Assembly (NCBI GenBank): GCA_030917805.1
Contig: JAUPUA010000011.1
Span: forward strand, 1 to 19,870
DNA length: 19,870 nt
Origin: Patescibacteria group bacterium
Lineage (GTDB): Bacteria > Patescibacteriota > Saccharimonadia > Saccharimonadales > HK-STAS-PATE-42
Direction of reading: 5' to 3'
Both the position numbers and the translations under genes were made by a program. This document shows, in pieces, positions 1 through 7,052 of the stretch (position 1 is its first letter; each line of letters begins with the position of its first letter). The notes below the pieces were generated by a model that was given only the letters and a program-made list of their open reading frames with translations, did not search any database and was not told where the DNA came from.

Positions 1-1
1 G

Positions 2-124
2 AAACAGGATCTGGCTATACCAGATTATACTGTTAACTTCTTTGAAGACGTCCCCCTTTACAGACGAAAAAAATCTCGCAGCTTATTAAAGAAGCAGCCT
101 ACCAGAACACGCAAAACCAAATAA
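2..124 (+). CDS. C-terminal fragment of an unidentified protein (FtsZ tail possible)
   Basis: An open frame enters from the left edge and stops with TAA at 122-124, giving 40 residues. The fragment is acidic then strongly basic, with EDVPLYRRKK in the middle and a Lys/Arg-rich end (KKQPTRTRKTK). The EDVPLYRRK stretch resembles the conserved C-terminal peptide of FtsZ (D-I/V-P-x-F/Y-x-R-K), which binds FtsA and other division partners. The match is short and one position (Leu before Arg) differs. No catalytic domain is in view, so the identity is a guess. It lies on the same strand as the NrdR-like gene that follows about 107 bases later. Confidence 0.45.
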   Translation, partial: KQDLAIPDYTVNFFEDVPLYRRKKSRSLLKKQPTRTRKTK

Positions 125-231
125 TGCCTTTGCTGCTCAATAGCGCGGCGCTAATGCATTAGGTTCATCCACAGAAAATAGAGGAGTTATACACTGGTTT
201 TTTCTCCAGCTGTATGTCAATATATAGACAT

Positions 232-621
232 ATGCAGTGCCCAATATGTAAAACCAGGCTCCAAACAACAAACTCCCGAAAAACAAACAGCGGAGCATCT
301 ACTTGGCGCCGCCGACATTGCCCTAACTGTAAAATTACCCTAACTTCAAGAGAAGTTCTAGATTTATCCAGCCTCATCCAAATTAACAATAAAAATTACT
401 CCAGATTAAAACTAACAGCTAAGCTAGCCCGAATATCATCAGGCTCATTAGAAGAGGATATTGCCAATATTGTCGACACCATTGAATCCAGGCTTCTTAG
501 CCTAACTCGTCACAACCATCAGATAACAGAGGATATTTACACCCAAGAGGTGCTAAGTGTCCTTAAAAAGATTGACCGGCCATCCTACCTAAGATTCCTT
601 GCCCAATTAGAAGAGGACTAA
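232..621 (+). CDS. nrdR: NrdR-like zinc-ribbon transcriptional repressor, divergent
   Basis: Probable homologue of NrdR, the ATP/dATP-sensing repressor of ribonucleotide reductase genes. The product starts MQCPICK and has a four-cysteine zinc ribbon (CPIC near residues 3-6, CPNC near 30-33) with the family's RRR-x-C pattern and the following T-x-x-E. The remainder (about residues 45-130) aligns only loosely with the ATP-cone, but keeps the family's late K-K-x-D-x-x-x-Y-x-R-F pattern as KKIDRPSYLRF. At about 129 residues it is shorter than usual (about 150) and ends soon after that pattern. An in-frame ATG at 214 would add six residues, but NrdR proteins normally begin M-x-C-P, so 232 is preferred. 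No Shine-Dalgarno is visible. An AT-rich TATATAGA lies only a few bases upstream, so a leaderless message is possible. Confidence 0.78.
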   Translation: MQCPICKTRLQTTNSRKTNSGASTWRRRHCPNCKITLTSREVLDLSSLIQINNKNYSRLKLTAKLARISSGSLEEDIANIVDTIESRLLSLTRHNHQITEDIYTQEVLSVLKKIDRPSYLRFLAQLEED

Positions 622-638
622 GACCTAAACAATAGCGT

Positions 639-2339
639 TTAATGTTTACGGTGCTTTTCAGTCACATCAAACTTCTCTAACCGCTTTCCGAGCATCAACC
701 TAGTCTGAGCATTAAATCCGGTGGTAGAGCCATAGATTAGTCCTGTTACCGGTATTAAAATCCACTGTACCCACATAAATATAGATCTAGACTTCTTATA
801 TCGCTCTGGCCTTTTAGGTAATATTCTAAAAGCTACATAAACACTCGAAAGTACACCAACACTTGCTAGAGTTTGTACCCAACGCGCCACCTCTGGCAGC
901 TGGTGAGCTACAATACTGGCATCAGAATCCCTTGCAAAGATTATTGGGAGCCACGCCCCAACTGCTAGTAAAATAGGGGCCGCAGCCCAAGATATATCAT
1001 TCTCTAAGTGTCTCAAAAACCTACTCATCGTCGGCCAAAACGGAACCCCATCAATCTTATCCTTACTATATATTCCCCTAGTGAAGATGTATGGAATATC
1101 GCTAACCCCATAGGCCCAACGCTGAAGTTGTTTAAACTGAGCCATCAAGGTTTTTCGATAGCTCTCATTAAGAACTGCATCTTGATAATTAGGAACAAAC
1201 ATCGACTCCACCCTATATCTTCCTTTAAAAGCCATGTAACTTCGCCAATATTGATGTCCATCCTCCACAATAGTCTTACTACTCCAAAAGTTAGTTACAA
1301 ACAACGATGCTAGGCTCTGTGAGTGTGATGAAAAATTTCTTTGTAGATGTGGGCGGGAGGCTTGCAAGAGAGTATAAAAGCTATTTCCCACCGCCAAGAC
1401 CCTCATCGGAGCAGGCGCGTCCCAAATATTATTTGTATAGATTGCTAGCGGCTGATAACTGGCATTGTCTCTGTTAAGATTAATCAAATAGACATAGCTT
1501 AAGTGTGCCAAGTACTGTTTGTCCATAATACAATCAGCGTCCATCCCGGTTATCATAACCTTCTCGTGGTCTACCTTCATAGAGTCCAGTTCTTTGATAA
1601 GATCCTTCGCTGCCCAGTTAATATTACCTCCCTTACCGATCAACTCTCCCTCTAGGCCAAATGGATGCTCGCTTACAATAAATCTCAGGAAGTGACCTGC
1701 AAACTCCTCTTTAAGTTTGGCAACCGTTGCAGCGTTAGCATGGTTGGCCCTCTCCTCCGGACAAAGCTGCAAAATAACCTTATTCCTAACATCATAATTC
1801 TGCTCCACTGCAGCTAAAACCGCACCTCTCACAACCTCATAGGGCTCACTGACCATCGGAACCATCACTACATGCACTAAATCCTCTGGATCTAGAGCCC
1901 TATCGGTAGAAATCTCAAACTTGATTAAACACTTCATTCTAAACTTATCTAACCTACTAAGCTTTCTTCTCATTTCTAAAGCATTAAGATTCTCTTTGGC
2001 ATTCTTATAATCATCTTTTAGTAAGTTCCGCCAATCGGTACCTCTAATTTCATGAGTCATCGCCAGAGTAGAAAGCGCTTTAAATGCCATTGATGCTGTT
2101 CTGAAAAACCAGACCAGCATAAAAAGCAGGATTAAGAATCCTGCAATATCCGCTCTCCAGATACCAATAATCAAAGGTGTAGCTACCACTAAGTAACTCA
2201 TTAACCCTGGTAAAATCTCAAAAAAACGGTATGTTTTAGTTCTGTTACCCAGTGGAATCTCTAGCTTTCTAAGATCTACCTCACTCAATCTTAAAGGTTT
2301 GAGATCCTCAGCTTCAGTTTTGACTTTATCTTTACTCAT
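639..2339 (-). CDS. Membrane-bound family 2 glycosyltransferase
   Basis: Probable processive or polymerising GT2 enzyme at the cytoplasmic membrane. The 566-residue product has a cytosolic N-terminus and two membrane segments at about residues 45-80. A GT-A catalytic domain spans about 150-420, followed by at least three C-terminal helices (about 450-545). Catalytic motifs are in order: the metal-binding DAD at about 267-269, the ED pair of IVEDGHQYW at about 358-365, and QLQRW at about 404-408, matching the D, DxD, ED, Q-x-x-R-W pattern of cellulose/hyaluronan synthase-type enzymes. The sugar and product cannot be read from sequence. Surface polysaccharide or glycolipid synthesis is plausible. 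It starts 10 bases after the stop of the small membrane protein at 2350-2721, so the two are probably cotranscribed. The 3' end faces nrdR, with 17 bases between stops. Confidence 0.85.
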   Translation of the reverse strand: MSKDKVKTEAEDLKPLRLSEVDLRKLEIPLGNRTKTYRFFEILPGLMSYLVVATPLIIGIWRADIAGFLILLFMLVWFFRTASMAFKALSTLAMTHEIRGTDWRNLLKDDYKNAKENLNALEMRRKLSRLDKFRMKCLIKFEISTDRALDPEDLVHVVMVPMVSEPYEVVRGAVLAAVEQNYDVRNKVILQLCPEERANHANAATVAKLKEEFAGHFLRFIVSEHPFGLEGELIGKGGNINWAAKDLIKELDSMKVDHEKVMITGMDADCIMDKQYLAHLSYVYLINLNRDNASYQPLAIYTNNIWDAPAPMRVLAVGNSFYTLLQASRPHLQRNFSSHSQSLASLFVTNFWSSKTIVEDGHQYWRSYMAFKGRYRVESMFVPNYQDAVLNESYRKTLMAQFKQLQRWAYGVSDIPYIFTRGIYSKDKIDGVPFWPTMSRFLRHLENDISWAAAPILLAVGAWLPIIFARDSDASIVAHQLPEVARWVQTLASVGVLSSVYVAFRILPKRPERYKKSRSIFMWVQWILIPVTGLIYGSTTGFNAQTRLMLGKRLEKFDVTEKHRKH

Positions 2340-2349
2340 CTTAAGTTAT

Positions 2350-2721
2350 TTATATTAGGCTTGTTAGACCAGCCACCCTGTAAAGGACGGCAAGTGCAAA
2401 AATCTGAAAACACAAACCAAAGATAATTACTCCATTTCTGTATAGGGGATCCAACTTCTTGAGCCTTGAGGAATATATAAAGGTCATTACCAAAACACCA
2501 AATACAACTGCGAGTATTAAGTAAGAGTTCCACCAATTACCTTGCACAAACCCATTGCCTGCCACAAGCCTAATCGGTACTTTTACCTCTGATGAACTAG
2601 CCCGCACCACTACAATTAATGCTGTTAGAGCAAAAACTAGACCATTTAATAAAGATAGGGTTAAAAACCACAAATCAGAGTTAGTCTTTCTTACAGTCTT
2701 TTTTTCTTGAACCATATTCAA
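2350..2721 (-). CDS. Small three-helix membrane protein, unknown function
   Basis: I do not recognise this 123-residue protein. It has a charged N-terminus (about residues 1-16) and three hydrophobic helices at about 18-40, 66-83 and 96-118. A short extracytoplasmic segment containing NGFVQGNWWN lies between the first two. No catalytic motif is visible. It directly precedes the GT2 gene, separated by 10 bases, which suggests an accessory membrane partner for that enzyme. The start MNMVQ offers two ATGs six bases apart. A different frame over the same DNA gives a 66-residue ORF without hydrophobic pattern, which I treat as a shadow. Confidence 0.7.
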   Translation of the reverse strand: MNMVQEKKTVRKTNSDLWFLTLSLLNGLVFALTALIVVVRASSSEVKVPIRLVAGNGFVQGNWWNSYLILAVVFGVLVMTFIYSSRLKKLDPLYRNGVIIFGLCFQIFALAVLYRVAGLTSLI

Positions 2722-2752
2722 ATTAATAATAATACTAAAAGTGCTTTAGTTT

Positions 2753-2758
2753 ATTATA
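2753..2758 (-). promoter_or_regulatory. Probable -10 box for the membrane protein/GT2 pair
   Basis: On the minus strand TATAAT lies about 31 bases upstream of the ATG at 2721. The best -35 upstream is weak. The 100-base gap between the two transcription units and the lack of any other candidate support it. Confidence 0.45.
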
Positions 2759-2821
2759 GCAAACTAACAGAGAAAACTCGCTCAGATCCAAGCTAAAATC
2801 TAAGCTAGAATAACAGGTCCT

Positions 2822-3415
2822 CTATTTAGAAGATTTCTTCGAAGAACTCTTCTTGGCTGCAGTGTTTTTAGTTTCTATTTCAGCTTCAGAAGATCCTGCG
2901 GCAACTACAGGTTGCTTACCCCCAAACTTACCACTAACTTGGAATAGTATCCAGAAACCTAAACCTGAACCTATCAAACCGGCCAAGAAACTTCCAAAAC
3001 CCCTACCGGTAATGAATAAGCTTACCACTGAGTACCCAACATTCAGTAAAGAGGCTAAGAACAGTAACTCCCATCCCTTTCTCTTTCTTGCAGAAAGTGG
3101 GCCGTAAGCCATAAGTAGAATAACGGCATCAACCAACAGTACTAGGGCTCCCACGTAAATTAAAGTTTTATCACTCCCAGATAACCCAACCGTACTACCA
3201 CTTAAGGCAGAGTATGATCTTACAAAGTTATCCAACTGATCAACAACTGTAGCTAACTTATATACCCAATAAGCTGCCGCCAACTGAAAGATACCAAAAA
3301 CTAATGCGATGATTGGCAAAACCTTTGCCACGCTCTCTTTAGATTTATTAGACATATCCGGGAAACCGGCGAATACTTTAGCTAGACTCTTCTCAACTTT
3401 TTGAATTTCTCTCAT
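2822..3415 (-). CDS. Four-helix membrane protein with Lys/Ser-rich tail
   Basis: The 197-residue product has four hydrophobic segments at about 33-56, 84-104, 115-133 and 137-160. It ends in a low-complexity hydrophilic tail of Ser, Lys and Ala (last about 20 residues, KKSSSKKSSK at the end). The N-terminal 30 residues are charged and probably cytosolic. The family is not recognised and no enzyme motif is seen. The basic tail could contact nucleic acid or acidic lipids, but that is speculation. A Shine-Dalgarno-like AAGGG precedes the ATG. It lies downstream of the ABC-F gene on the same strand but has its own promoter. Confidence 0.72.
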   Translation of the reverse strand: MREIQKVEKSLAKVFAGFPDMSNKSKESVAKVLPIIALVFGIFQLAAAYWVYKLATVVDQLDNFVRSYSALSGSTVGLSGSDKTLIYVGALVLLVDAVILLMAYGPLSARKRKGWELLFLASLLNVGYSVVSLFITGRGFGSFLAGLIGSGLGFWILFQVSGKFGGKQPVVAAGSSEAEIETKNTAAKKSSSKKSSK

Positions 3416-3459
3416 ACGAATAGGCCCTTATTTAGATTAAATTTACCTTCTTACCTAAA

Positions 3460-3489
3460 AGTATACGCCTGAAACAGATTAAAGGGCAA
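3460..3489 (-). promoter_or_regulatory. Sigma-70-type promoter for the four-helix protein
   Basis: On the minus strand, TTGCCC (3484-3489) and TATACT (3460-3465) are separated by 18 bases, about 45 bases before the ATG at 3415. The -35 overlaps the last codons of the ABC-F gene, and the promoter reads away from that gene's stop. Confidence 0.5.
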
Positions 3490-4972
3490 TAGTCTTGGTA
3501 ATACCTAAATTATCTACAAAATACTGATCATGGCTTGCTACTAAAATTGCACCTCTAAAATCTTCTAAAGCTTTTTCTATAGCCTCTTTAGTCTGCACGT
3601 CCAAATGGTTAGTAGGCTCATCCAGTAGCAACACATCTGGTTGCATTAGCATTAATTTAATAAAACCCAGTTTAGCCTGTTGGCCCCTTGATAATTCAGA
3701 GATCTTTTTATCTGCAGATTCTTTTGAGAGACCCGCTTTAATACATAACATGTAGCATCTAGCCTTATCTCTCTCCAGCAAGTTCAGTTCCTCCAATGGA
3801 GTCTTAGTTTGATCAATCCCATATACATCTTGACTAAAGTAGCCAAAACTTAAGTTCTCACCTTGTATTACCTCACCCGAATCAGCGTTAAGCTTTCCGG
3901 CAATAATGTTTAATAGGGTAGACTTCCCTGAACCATTCTTTCCACTAACCAATACTCTCTCAGCGCCTCTCACCTCAAGGCTCAAATCTTTCAAAACATT
4001 TTTTAATTGAAAACTTTTATTCAAATTATCAACTCTTAAAACAATTTTTGAGCTAGGAATCTCTGCTTCAAGCCTAACGTCCAATACTGGAGCACTGTCT
4101 GGACGCTCAGCTTCACCTAACTGTTCAATCTTAGAATAAGTAGCCCTGATCTTCTTACCAAAGGAGACCTCCGAATCCCATTTATGATACCCAAAAGGTC
4201 TGCGATCTTCATGTTTTAACTTGTCATAACTTTCATTTGAAACCTGCTGATTAAAATCCTGGTTCCTTTTTAAGTATGTTTCTAACTTTTTCTTTTCTTT
4301 TATAGTAGCTTCATATTGTTCTTGCTTGACCTTTTGCTTCAAACTAAATTCATCCCTATAAAAAGAATACCCTCCTCCGTAATTAGCAAGTTTTTTACCC
4401 TCTATCGCCACGATCCTTTGCACGACATCATCTAAAAATCTTCTTTCGTGGCTGGCTATTATTACTCCGCCTCTAAATCCTTCTAGAACTTTTTTTAGCC
4501 ACCCTAAACCTTCCTTATCTAAGTTATTAGTTGGCTCATCCAAAATCAAACATTCAGGCAGTACCTCACCGGCTAGTATTAACCCTAGCCCAAGTCTTGT
4601 CCTTTGTCCTCCGCTTAAATCACTGAGTCTATCTTTTTTATCGATAGCACTTAAACCTCCGATTTCGAGTGCTAAATCACCTCGCCAAGGCTCTACGCCA
4701 AATCTTTCTAGTAGAATACCACCCACAGTCCTATCTAAATCGCCTAAACTAGCATCTTGAGGCAGATATCCATATGACCTTACCTTAATTTGACCAGCAT
4801 TAGGGCTAAGCTCCCCAGCAAGAAGCTTTATTAAAGTACTCTTCCCGCTGCCATTGGGACCAACCATACCAACAATCTCACCTATATTCAGGGTAAAATC
4901 TAAATCTTCAAATAATTTTGCATCTTCATTCTCAAAAAAGAATTCCAGATGACTCACATCAATAACAAACAT
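3479..4972 (-). CDS. ABC-F family ATPase (ribosome-associated)
   Basis: Two nucleotide-binding domains and no membrane segments define the ABC-F class, whose members act on the ribosome at the E site (translation factors such as EttA, or antibiotic-resistance ribosomal protection proteins). Domain 1 has Walker A GPNGSGKST (about 38-46), signature LSGGQ (119-123) and Walker B with LILDEPTNNLD (142-152). A charged, helical interdomain linker runs from about 205 to 300. Domain 2 has Walker A SGKNGSGKST (343-352), a variant signature LSRGQ (427-431) and LLLDEPTNHLD (448-458). The 497-residue length is typical for compact members. It follows the cassette array by about 200 AT-rich bases and has no repeat in front of it, so I do not count it as a cassette. 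Whether it is housekeeping or resistance cannot be decided from the linker by eye. Confidence 0.92.
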   Translation of the reverse strand: MFVIDVSHLEFFFENEDAKLFEDLDFTLNIGEIVGMVGPNGSGKSTLIKLLAGELSPNAGQIKVRSYGYLPQDASLGDLDRTVGGILLERFGVEPWRGDLALEIGGLSAIDKKDRLSDLSGGQRTRLGLGLILAGEVLPECLILDEPTNNLDKEGLGWLKKVLEGFRGGVIIASHERRFLDDVVQRIVAIEGKKLANYGGGYSFYRDEFSLKQKVKQEQYEATIKEKKKLETYLKRNQDFNQQVSNESYDKLKHEDRRPFGYHKWDSEVSFGKKIRATYSKIEQLGEAERPDSAPVLDVRLEAEIPSSKIVLRVDNLNKSFQLKNVLKDLSLEVRGAERVLVSGKNGSGKSTLLNIIAGKLNADSGEVIQGENLSFGYFSQDVYGIDQTKTPLEELNLLERDKARCYMLCIKAGLSKESADKKISELSRGQQAKLGFIKLMLMQPDVLLLDEPTNHLDVQTKEAIEKALEDFRGAILVASHDQYFVDNLGITKTIAL

Positions 4973-5174
4973 ATATGCTTTTCGATTAATTAACTTTATT
5001 AATAAGTTTTATACCAAAAGTCAGAAGTATTAAACTTCAAAACCTTTGATTTCTATCGAAAAATAATCATGTTTACTATCAATAACCTCTCAAAATTTAT
5101 TATCTTAAGCTTAATAATACAATAAACGGTACTTAATAGCAAATTGATCCAAAAAACACGCCCCCAAAAAAGAA
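4973..5174. other. AT-rich spacer at the far end of the cassette array
   Basis: No gene, and no copy of the 44-bp cassette repeat, was found here. On the minus strand it contains GGTATAAAAC as a possible -10 for the ABC-F gene and a palindrome TTATTAATAA about 30 bases before its ATG. The far boundary of cassette 4 should lie in or near this stretch, but I cannot place it. Confidence 0.5.
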
Positions 5175-5771
5175 TTAGTTAGGCAAGAATGTATTCAGGT
5201 CAACAGAGTCCTGTCTAAACTCACTTGGCAATTCCCAATTACTCATGTCTAACCCACTTAGTTCAATTGTAGTCCAAAAACCTAGATACCTATCTTCAGG
5301 ATCTTTCTCAACTTGCCCAAATGCGACCAGCTTACTTCTTGCCTCTTCGACACTTAAACCTAACTTTTCCGTAGGCTTAGGGGTCTTTTTAGGGTCTAAG
5401 AAACCACAACTCTGTAAAATCATTCTATCCCAGCCAAAAGTACGCACAAAGATATCAAAAGAGTACTGTGAGGCTAAACCTACAAATATCTCTGGGAAAT
5501 CATACTTTTGAGTGAGCGCACCAAGGCCTCTCACTAGCTTTCCACCAACTCCATTACCTCTAACGTTTGGGGCAACCCTAAGTAGTCCCGCCTCTACTCT
5601 TCTTACGCCCGAATCTTGAACATTGAAGACATTATGTATAAAGTAGCAAGAAAGTGGCAATAATAAATCTACCGTCGGCTTCCCGTCGTCATAAGCAGAT
5701 GAGCGCCAATAGGCAGATATATTCGCACTGGATACTCCATCAACATAACGATTTCCTATTTGATCAGACAT
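5175..5771 (-). CDS. Cassette 4: GNAT-type N-acetyltransferase
   Basis: Predicted acetyl-CoA-dependent acetyltransferase of unknown substrate. The 198-residue product has a GNAT core whose motif A is clear: the beta-4 strand AGLLRVAP, then VRGNGVGGKL (about residues 70-79, matching R/Q-x-x-G-x-G/A) that would bind the CoA pyrophosphate. About 100 further C-terminal residues, including a stretch rich in Lys and Pro (DPKKTPKPTEK), are not typical of small GNATs. An upstream ATG at 5867 would add 32 residues, but that start would run back through the promoter and the 44-bp repeat, so ATG at 5771 is chosen. It lies 9 bases after a -10 box with no Shine-Dalgarno. It is the last gene of the array. 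Confidence 0.7.
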   Translation of the reverse strand: MSDQIGNRYVDGVSSANISAYWRSSAYDDGKPTVDLLLPLSCYFIHNVFNVQDSGVRRVEAGLLRVAPNVRGNGVGGKLVRGLGALTQKYDFPEIFVGLASQYSFDIFVRTFGWDRMILQSCGFLDPKKTPKPTEKLGLSVEEARSKLVAFGQVEKDPEDRYLGFWTTIELSGLDMSNWELPSEFRQDSVDLNTFLPN

Positions 5772-5780
5772 ATAATATAA

Positions 5781-5809
5781 GTTATACCATATAACGGTAC
5801 CAAAGTCTA
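5781..5809 (-). promoter_or_regulatory. Cassette 4 promoter with overlapping inverted repeats
   Basis: On the minus strand the repeat ends in TAGACT (5804-5809) as -35, followed by 17 bases and TATAAC (5781-5786) preceded by TGG. Inverted repeats overlap this: GTTATA-TGG-TATAAC (5781-5795), and TACC...GGTA arms (5785-5788 and 5796-5799) with a 7-base loop. The ATG follows 9 bases after the -10. Confidence 0.55.
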
Positions 5810-5846
5810 TAGTATCGGACCGTAACCTTGGAAATCTGGGACTCTT
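5803..5846 (-). repeat. 44-bp cassette-boundary repeat, copy D (between cassettes 3 and 4)
   Basis: This is the most divergent of the three copies: 37 of 44 identities with copy B and 36 of 44 with copy C, with no gaps. The central TTACGGTCCG is invariant. It carries AT instead of CC at positions 32-33, so the CCA match to tRNA-Asp is lost here. It lies 26 bases beyond the stop of the cassette 3 gene. Confidence 0.8.
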
Positions 5847-5872
5847 TTGCAAAGCAACCAAAAGCACACTTC

Positions 5873-6541
5873 CTACGCCGGTCTATTCAGCTCAGTTATA
5901 GATGCCTCTCTATCTTCGGTATCCGTGTCGAACCTATGGAACATTGGTCCTTTTGCACTTTCAAGAGCTATGACTACGCTATCCCCCTCACTAACCCTAC
6001 CAGTGAACACATTATTAGGATCTATAAGTTCAGCGAACGTTTCGCCACCAAGAGCTAGTCTATGAAGAGGCTTCTCCCAAACAGATCTTACGGCAAGAGT
6101 TCCAAAGCCAGGCTTACTTCGTCCTTCGACATCAATCAAACCTTTCGCAGCATGACCAGGTAACCCGAAAAGGAGATCACCCTCACCCCTATCAGTGCTG
6201 TGAACGTTGAGATTCAGTACTTTATCTACAGCTTCAACGCCGTCAGTATGAAGGTCACCCACTCCATGCGGCTTAACTTTAGTTTTAGTTGGTCCAGCTT
6301 TGAACTCTGCGCCCTGTTCTAAAAGCGCAAGTCTTACATGCTCAACCAAGTCATCATGGCTGCCTATTTCAAGTAGCCTCTTAGTATCTTCCCTAATGAT
6401 AATACCTGGAAGTTCTCCCAGCAATGAGGCTACTAGATAACGATCCATAGTGGACCTATCTTGTGCCTCAGGAATCTGCTGTGGTTGAAACTGAACTCTT
6501 GTCAGTCTTTGTCCAGGTTTCATTTTTGCTTTAGCTGTCAT
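5873..6541 (-). CDS. Cassette 3: probable 2-oxoglutarate/Fe(II)-dependent oxygenase
   Basis: The 222-residue protein shows the facial-triad layout of 2OG-Fe(II) dioxygenases. H98-x-D100 sits in GDLHTDG, followed by a strand pattern VLNLNV and GEGDLLFG. A distal H202 sits in GPMFHRF, with R211 nine residues later as the likely 2-oxoglutarate carboxylate ligand. GDSVVIAL just before the distal His fits the usual strand there. The N-terminal 90 residues, with DRYLVASLLGELPG, are unrecognised. The substrate is unknown and the assignment rests on motif spacing only. The start ATG at 6541 is followed in frame by MKPG seven codons on. There is no Shine-Dalgarno; AAAAAACAAAA precedes the ATG. The stop lies 26 bases before repeat copy D. 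Confidence 0.6.
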   Translation of the reverse strand: MTAKAKMKPGQRLTRVQFQPQQIPEAQDRSTMDRYLVASLLGELPGIIIREDTKRLLEIGSHDDLVEHVRLALLEQGAEFKAGPTKTKVKPHGVGDLHTDGVEAVDKVLNLNVHSTDRGEGDLLFGLPGHAAKGLIDVEGRSKPGFGTLAVRSVWEKPLHRLALGGETFAELIDPNNVFTGRVSEGDSVVIALESAKGPMFHRFDTDTEDREASITELNRPA

Positions 6542-6563
6542 TTTTGTTTTTTATAATAAAGAA

Positions 6564-6600
6564 TACCTCATATAATAACATATGAGGTAGAATAAATCAA
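6564..6600 (-). promoter_or_regulatory. Cassette 3 promoter inside a 10-bp inverted repeat
   Basis: On the minus strand, TTGATT (6595-6600, the edge of repeat copy C) is followed by 17 bases and TATTAT (6572-6577). The -10 lies in and beside the loop of a perfect inverted repeat: TACCTCATAT (6580-6589) and ATATGAGGTA (6564-6573), with a 6-base loop. This arm is longer than in the other cassettes but keeps TACC...GGTA at the base. The leader would be about 25 bases. Confidence 0.55.
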
Positions 6601-6637
6601 TAGTGGCGGACCGTAACTTTGGAAGTCTGGAACTATT
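6594..6637 (-). repeat. 44-bp cassette-boundary repeat, copy C (between cassettes 2 and 3)
   Basis: It has 40 of 44 identities with copy B, without gaps. It begins immediately after the TAA stop of the cassette 2 gene. Differences at positions 39 and 42 change the terminal TAGACT to TTGATT, a better -35 match. The outer hexamers AATAGT and ACTATT are inverted copies of each other. Confidence 0.85.
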
Positions 6638-6976
6638 TTAAAGCCCCACAGACCCATGGCGAACAGCATCTGTATTTATAGGTGCGTCGATTCCTGATCG
6701 TTGCGATTTTGCAGGACCGTTGGTCGCAAAACAACTTAGCCTAGCATGGTCCGCATCTATCTCTCTCAACTTAACCCATACCTCATCAGATGGTACATAG
6801 TTTAAATTACTTGCTGCTTGACCTAGCGATGCACGGGCAGCTTCAATTTGTCCAGAGTACTGGATACGAGCCATTACCGTAGCAGACGAAAGATCTGCTA
6901 AAAGCCGGGACCTTTCGGCGTGCGCAAATGCTCTCCGTTCTCTTGGATTCGGCGAATCGTAACTAAAATTCCTCAT
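6638..6976 (-). CDS. Cassette 2: small soluble protein, unknown function
   Basis: I do not recognise this 112-residue protein. It is hydrophilic, without a signal peptide or membrane segment, and its middle (about residues 15-60) is rich in Ala, Arg, Ser and Leu, suggesting helices. The C-terminal 25 residues are Ser/Asn/Gly-rich and probably flexible. A hand count of 60 bases near its 3' end gives about 52% G+C, against about 38% in a sample of the ABC-F gene, which hints at a foreign origin. The gene is bounded tightly: ATG 9 bases after its -10 and TAA directly against repeat copy C. The good fit to the interval is the main support that it is real. Confidence 0.6.
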   Translation of the reverse strand: MRNFSYDSPNPRERRAFAHAERSRLLADLSSATVMARIQYSGQIEAARASLGQAASNLNYVPSDEVWVKLREIDADHARLSCFATNGPAKSQRSGIDAPINTDAVRHGSVGL

Positions 6977-6985
6977 AATAATATC

Positions 6986-7015
6986 ATTATACCACAGGAG
7001 TGGTATATAAGTCTA
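6986..7015 (-). promoter_or_regulatory. Cassette 2 promoter with 8-bp inverted repeat
   Basis: On the minus strand the repeat edge TAGACT (7010-7015) is followed by 18 bases and TATAAT (6986-6991), with extended -10 TGG. The spacer holds a perfect inverted repeat TATACCAC-TCCT-GTGGTATA (6988-7007) whose second arm enters the -10. The ATG at 6976 lies 9 bases after the -10 and has no Shine-Dalgarno. Confidence 0.6.
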
Positions 7016-7052
7016 TAGTGGCGGACCGTAACATTAGAAGTCTGGAACTATT
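7009..7052 (-). repeat. 44-bp cassette-boundary repeat, copy B (between cassettes 1 and 2)
   Basis: Its last 23 bases match the tRNA-Asp 3' end and flank at 18 positions, including 15 consecutive bases (CCGCCACTATAGACT). Its first half (AATAGTTCCAGACTTC) is shared with copies C and D but not with the tRNA, apart from CCAG. The TAG stop of the cassette 1 gene lies inside the repeat. Confidence 0.87.

Noticed and set aside
622..638. Bidirectional terminator between nrdR and the glycosyltransferase
   Set aside because: Only a 5-bp TAAAC/GTTTA stem without a T-run; too weak to call.
2336..2536. 66-residue ORF on the minus strand
   Set aside because: Out-of-frame shadow of the three-helix membrane protein gene, with no supporting features.
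3479..4972. ABC-F gene as a fifth cassette
   Set aside because: No copy of the 44-bp repeat was found in the 202 bases before it, and its promoter lacks the repeat-derived -35.
5772..5867. N-terminal extension of the cassette 4 gene to an ATG at 5867
   Set aside because: It would run through the 44-bp repeat and promoter and encroach on the end of cassette 3; no GNAT similarity in the added residues.
5803..7052. Classical integron attC sites
   Set aside because: The repeats lack the paired RYYYAAC and GTTRRRY core sites (GTTACGG fits poorly), and no IntI-type integrase or attI is present. The resemblance is in layout only.
5803..7052. CRISPR array
   Set aside because: Only three repeats, spaced 415-791 bases apart with full genes between them, and no cas genes.
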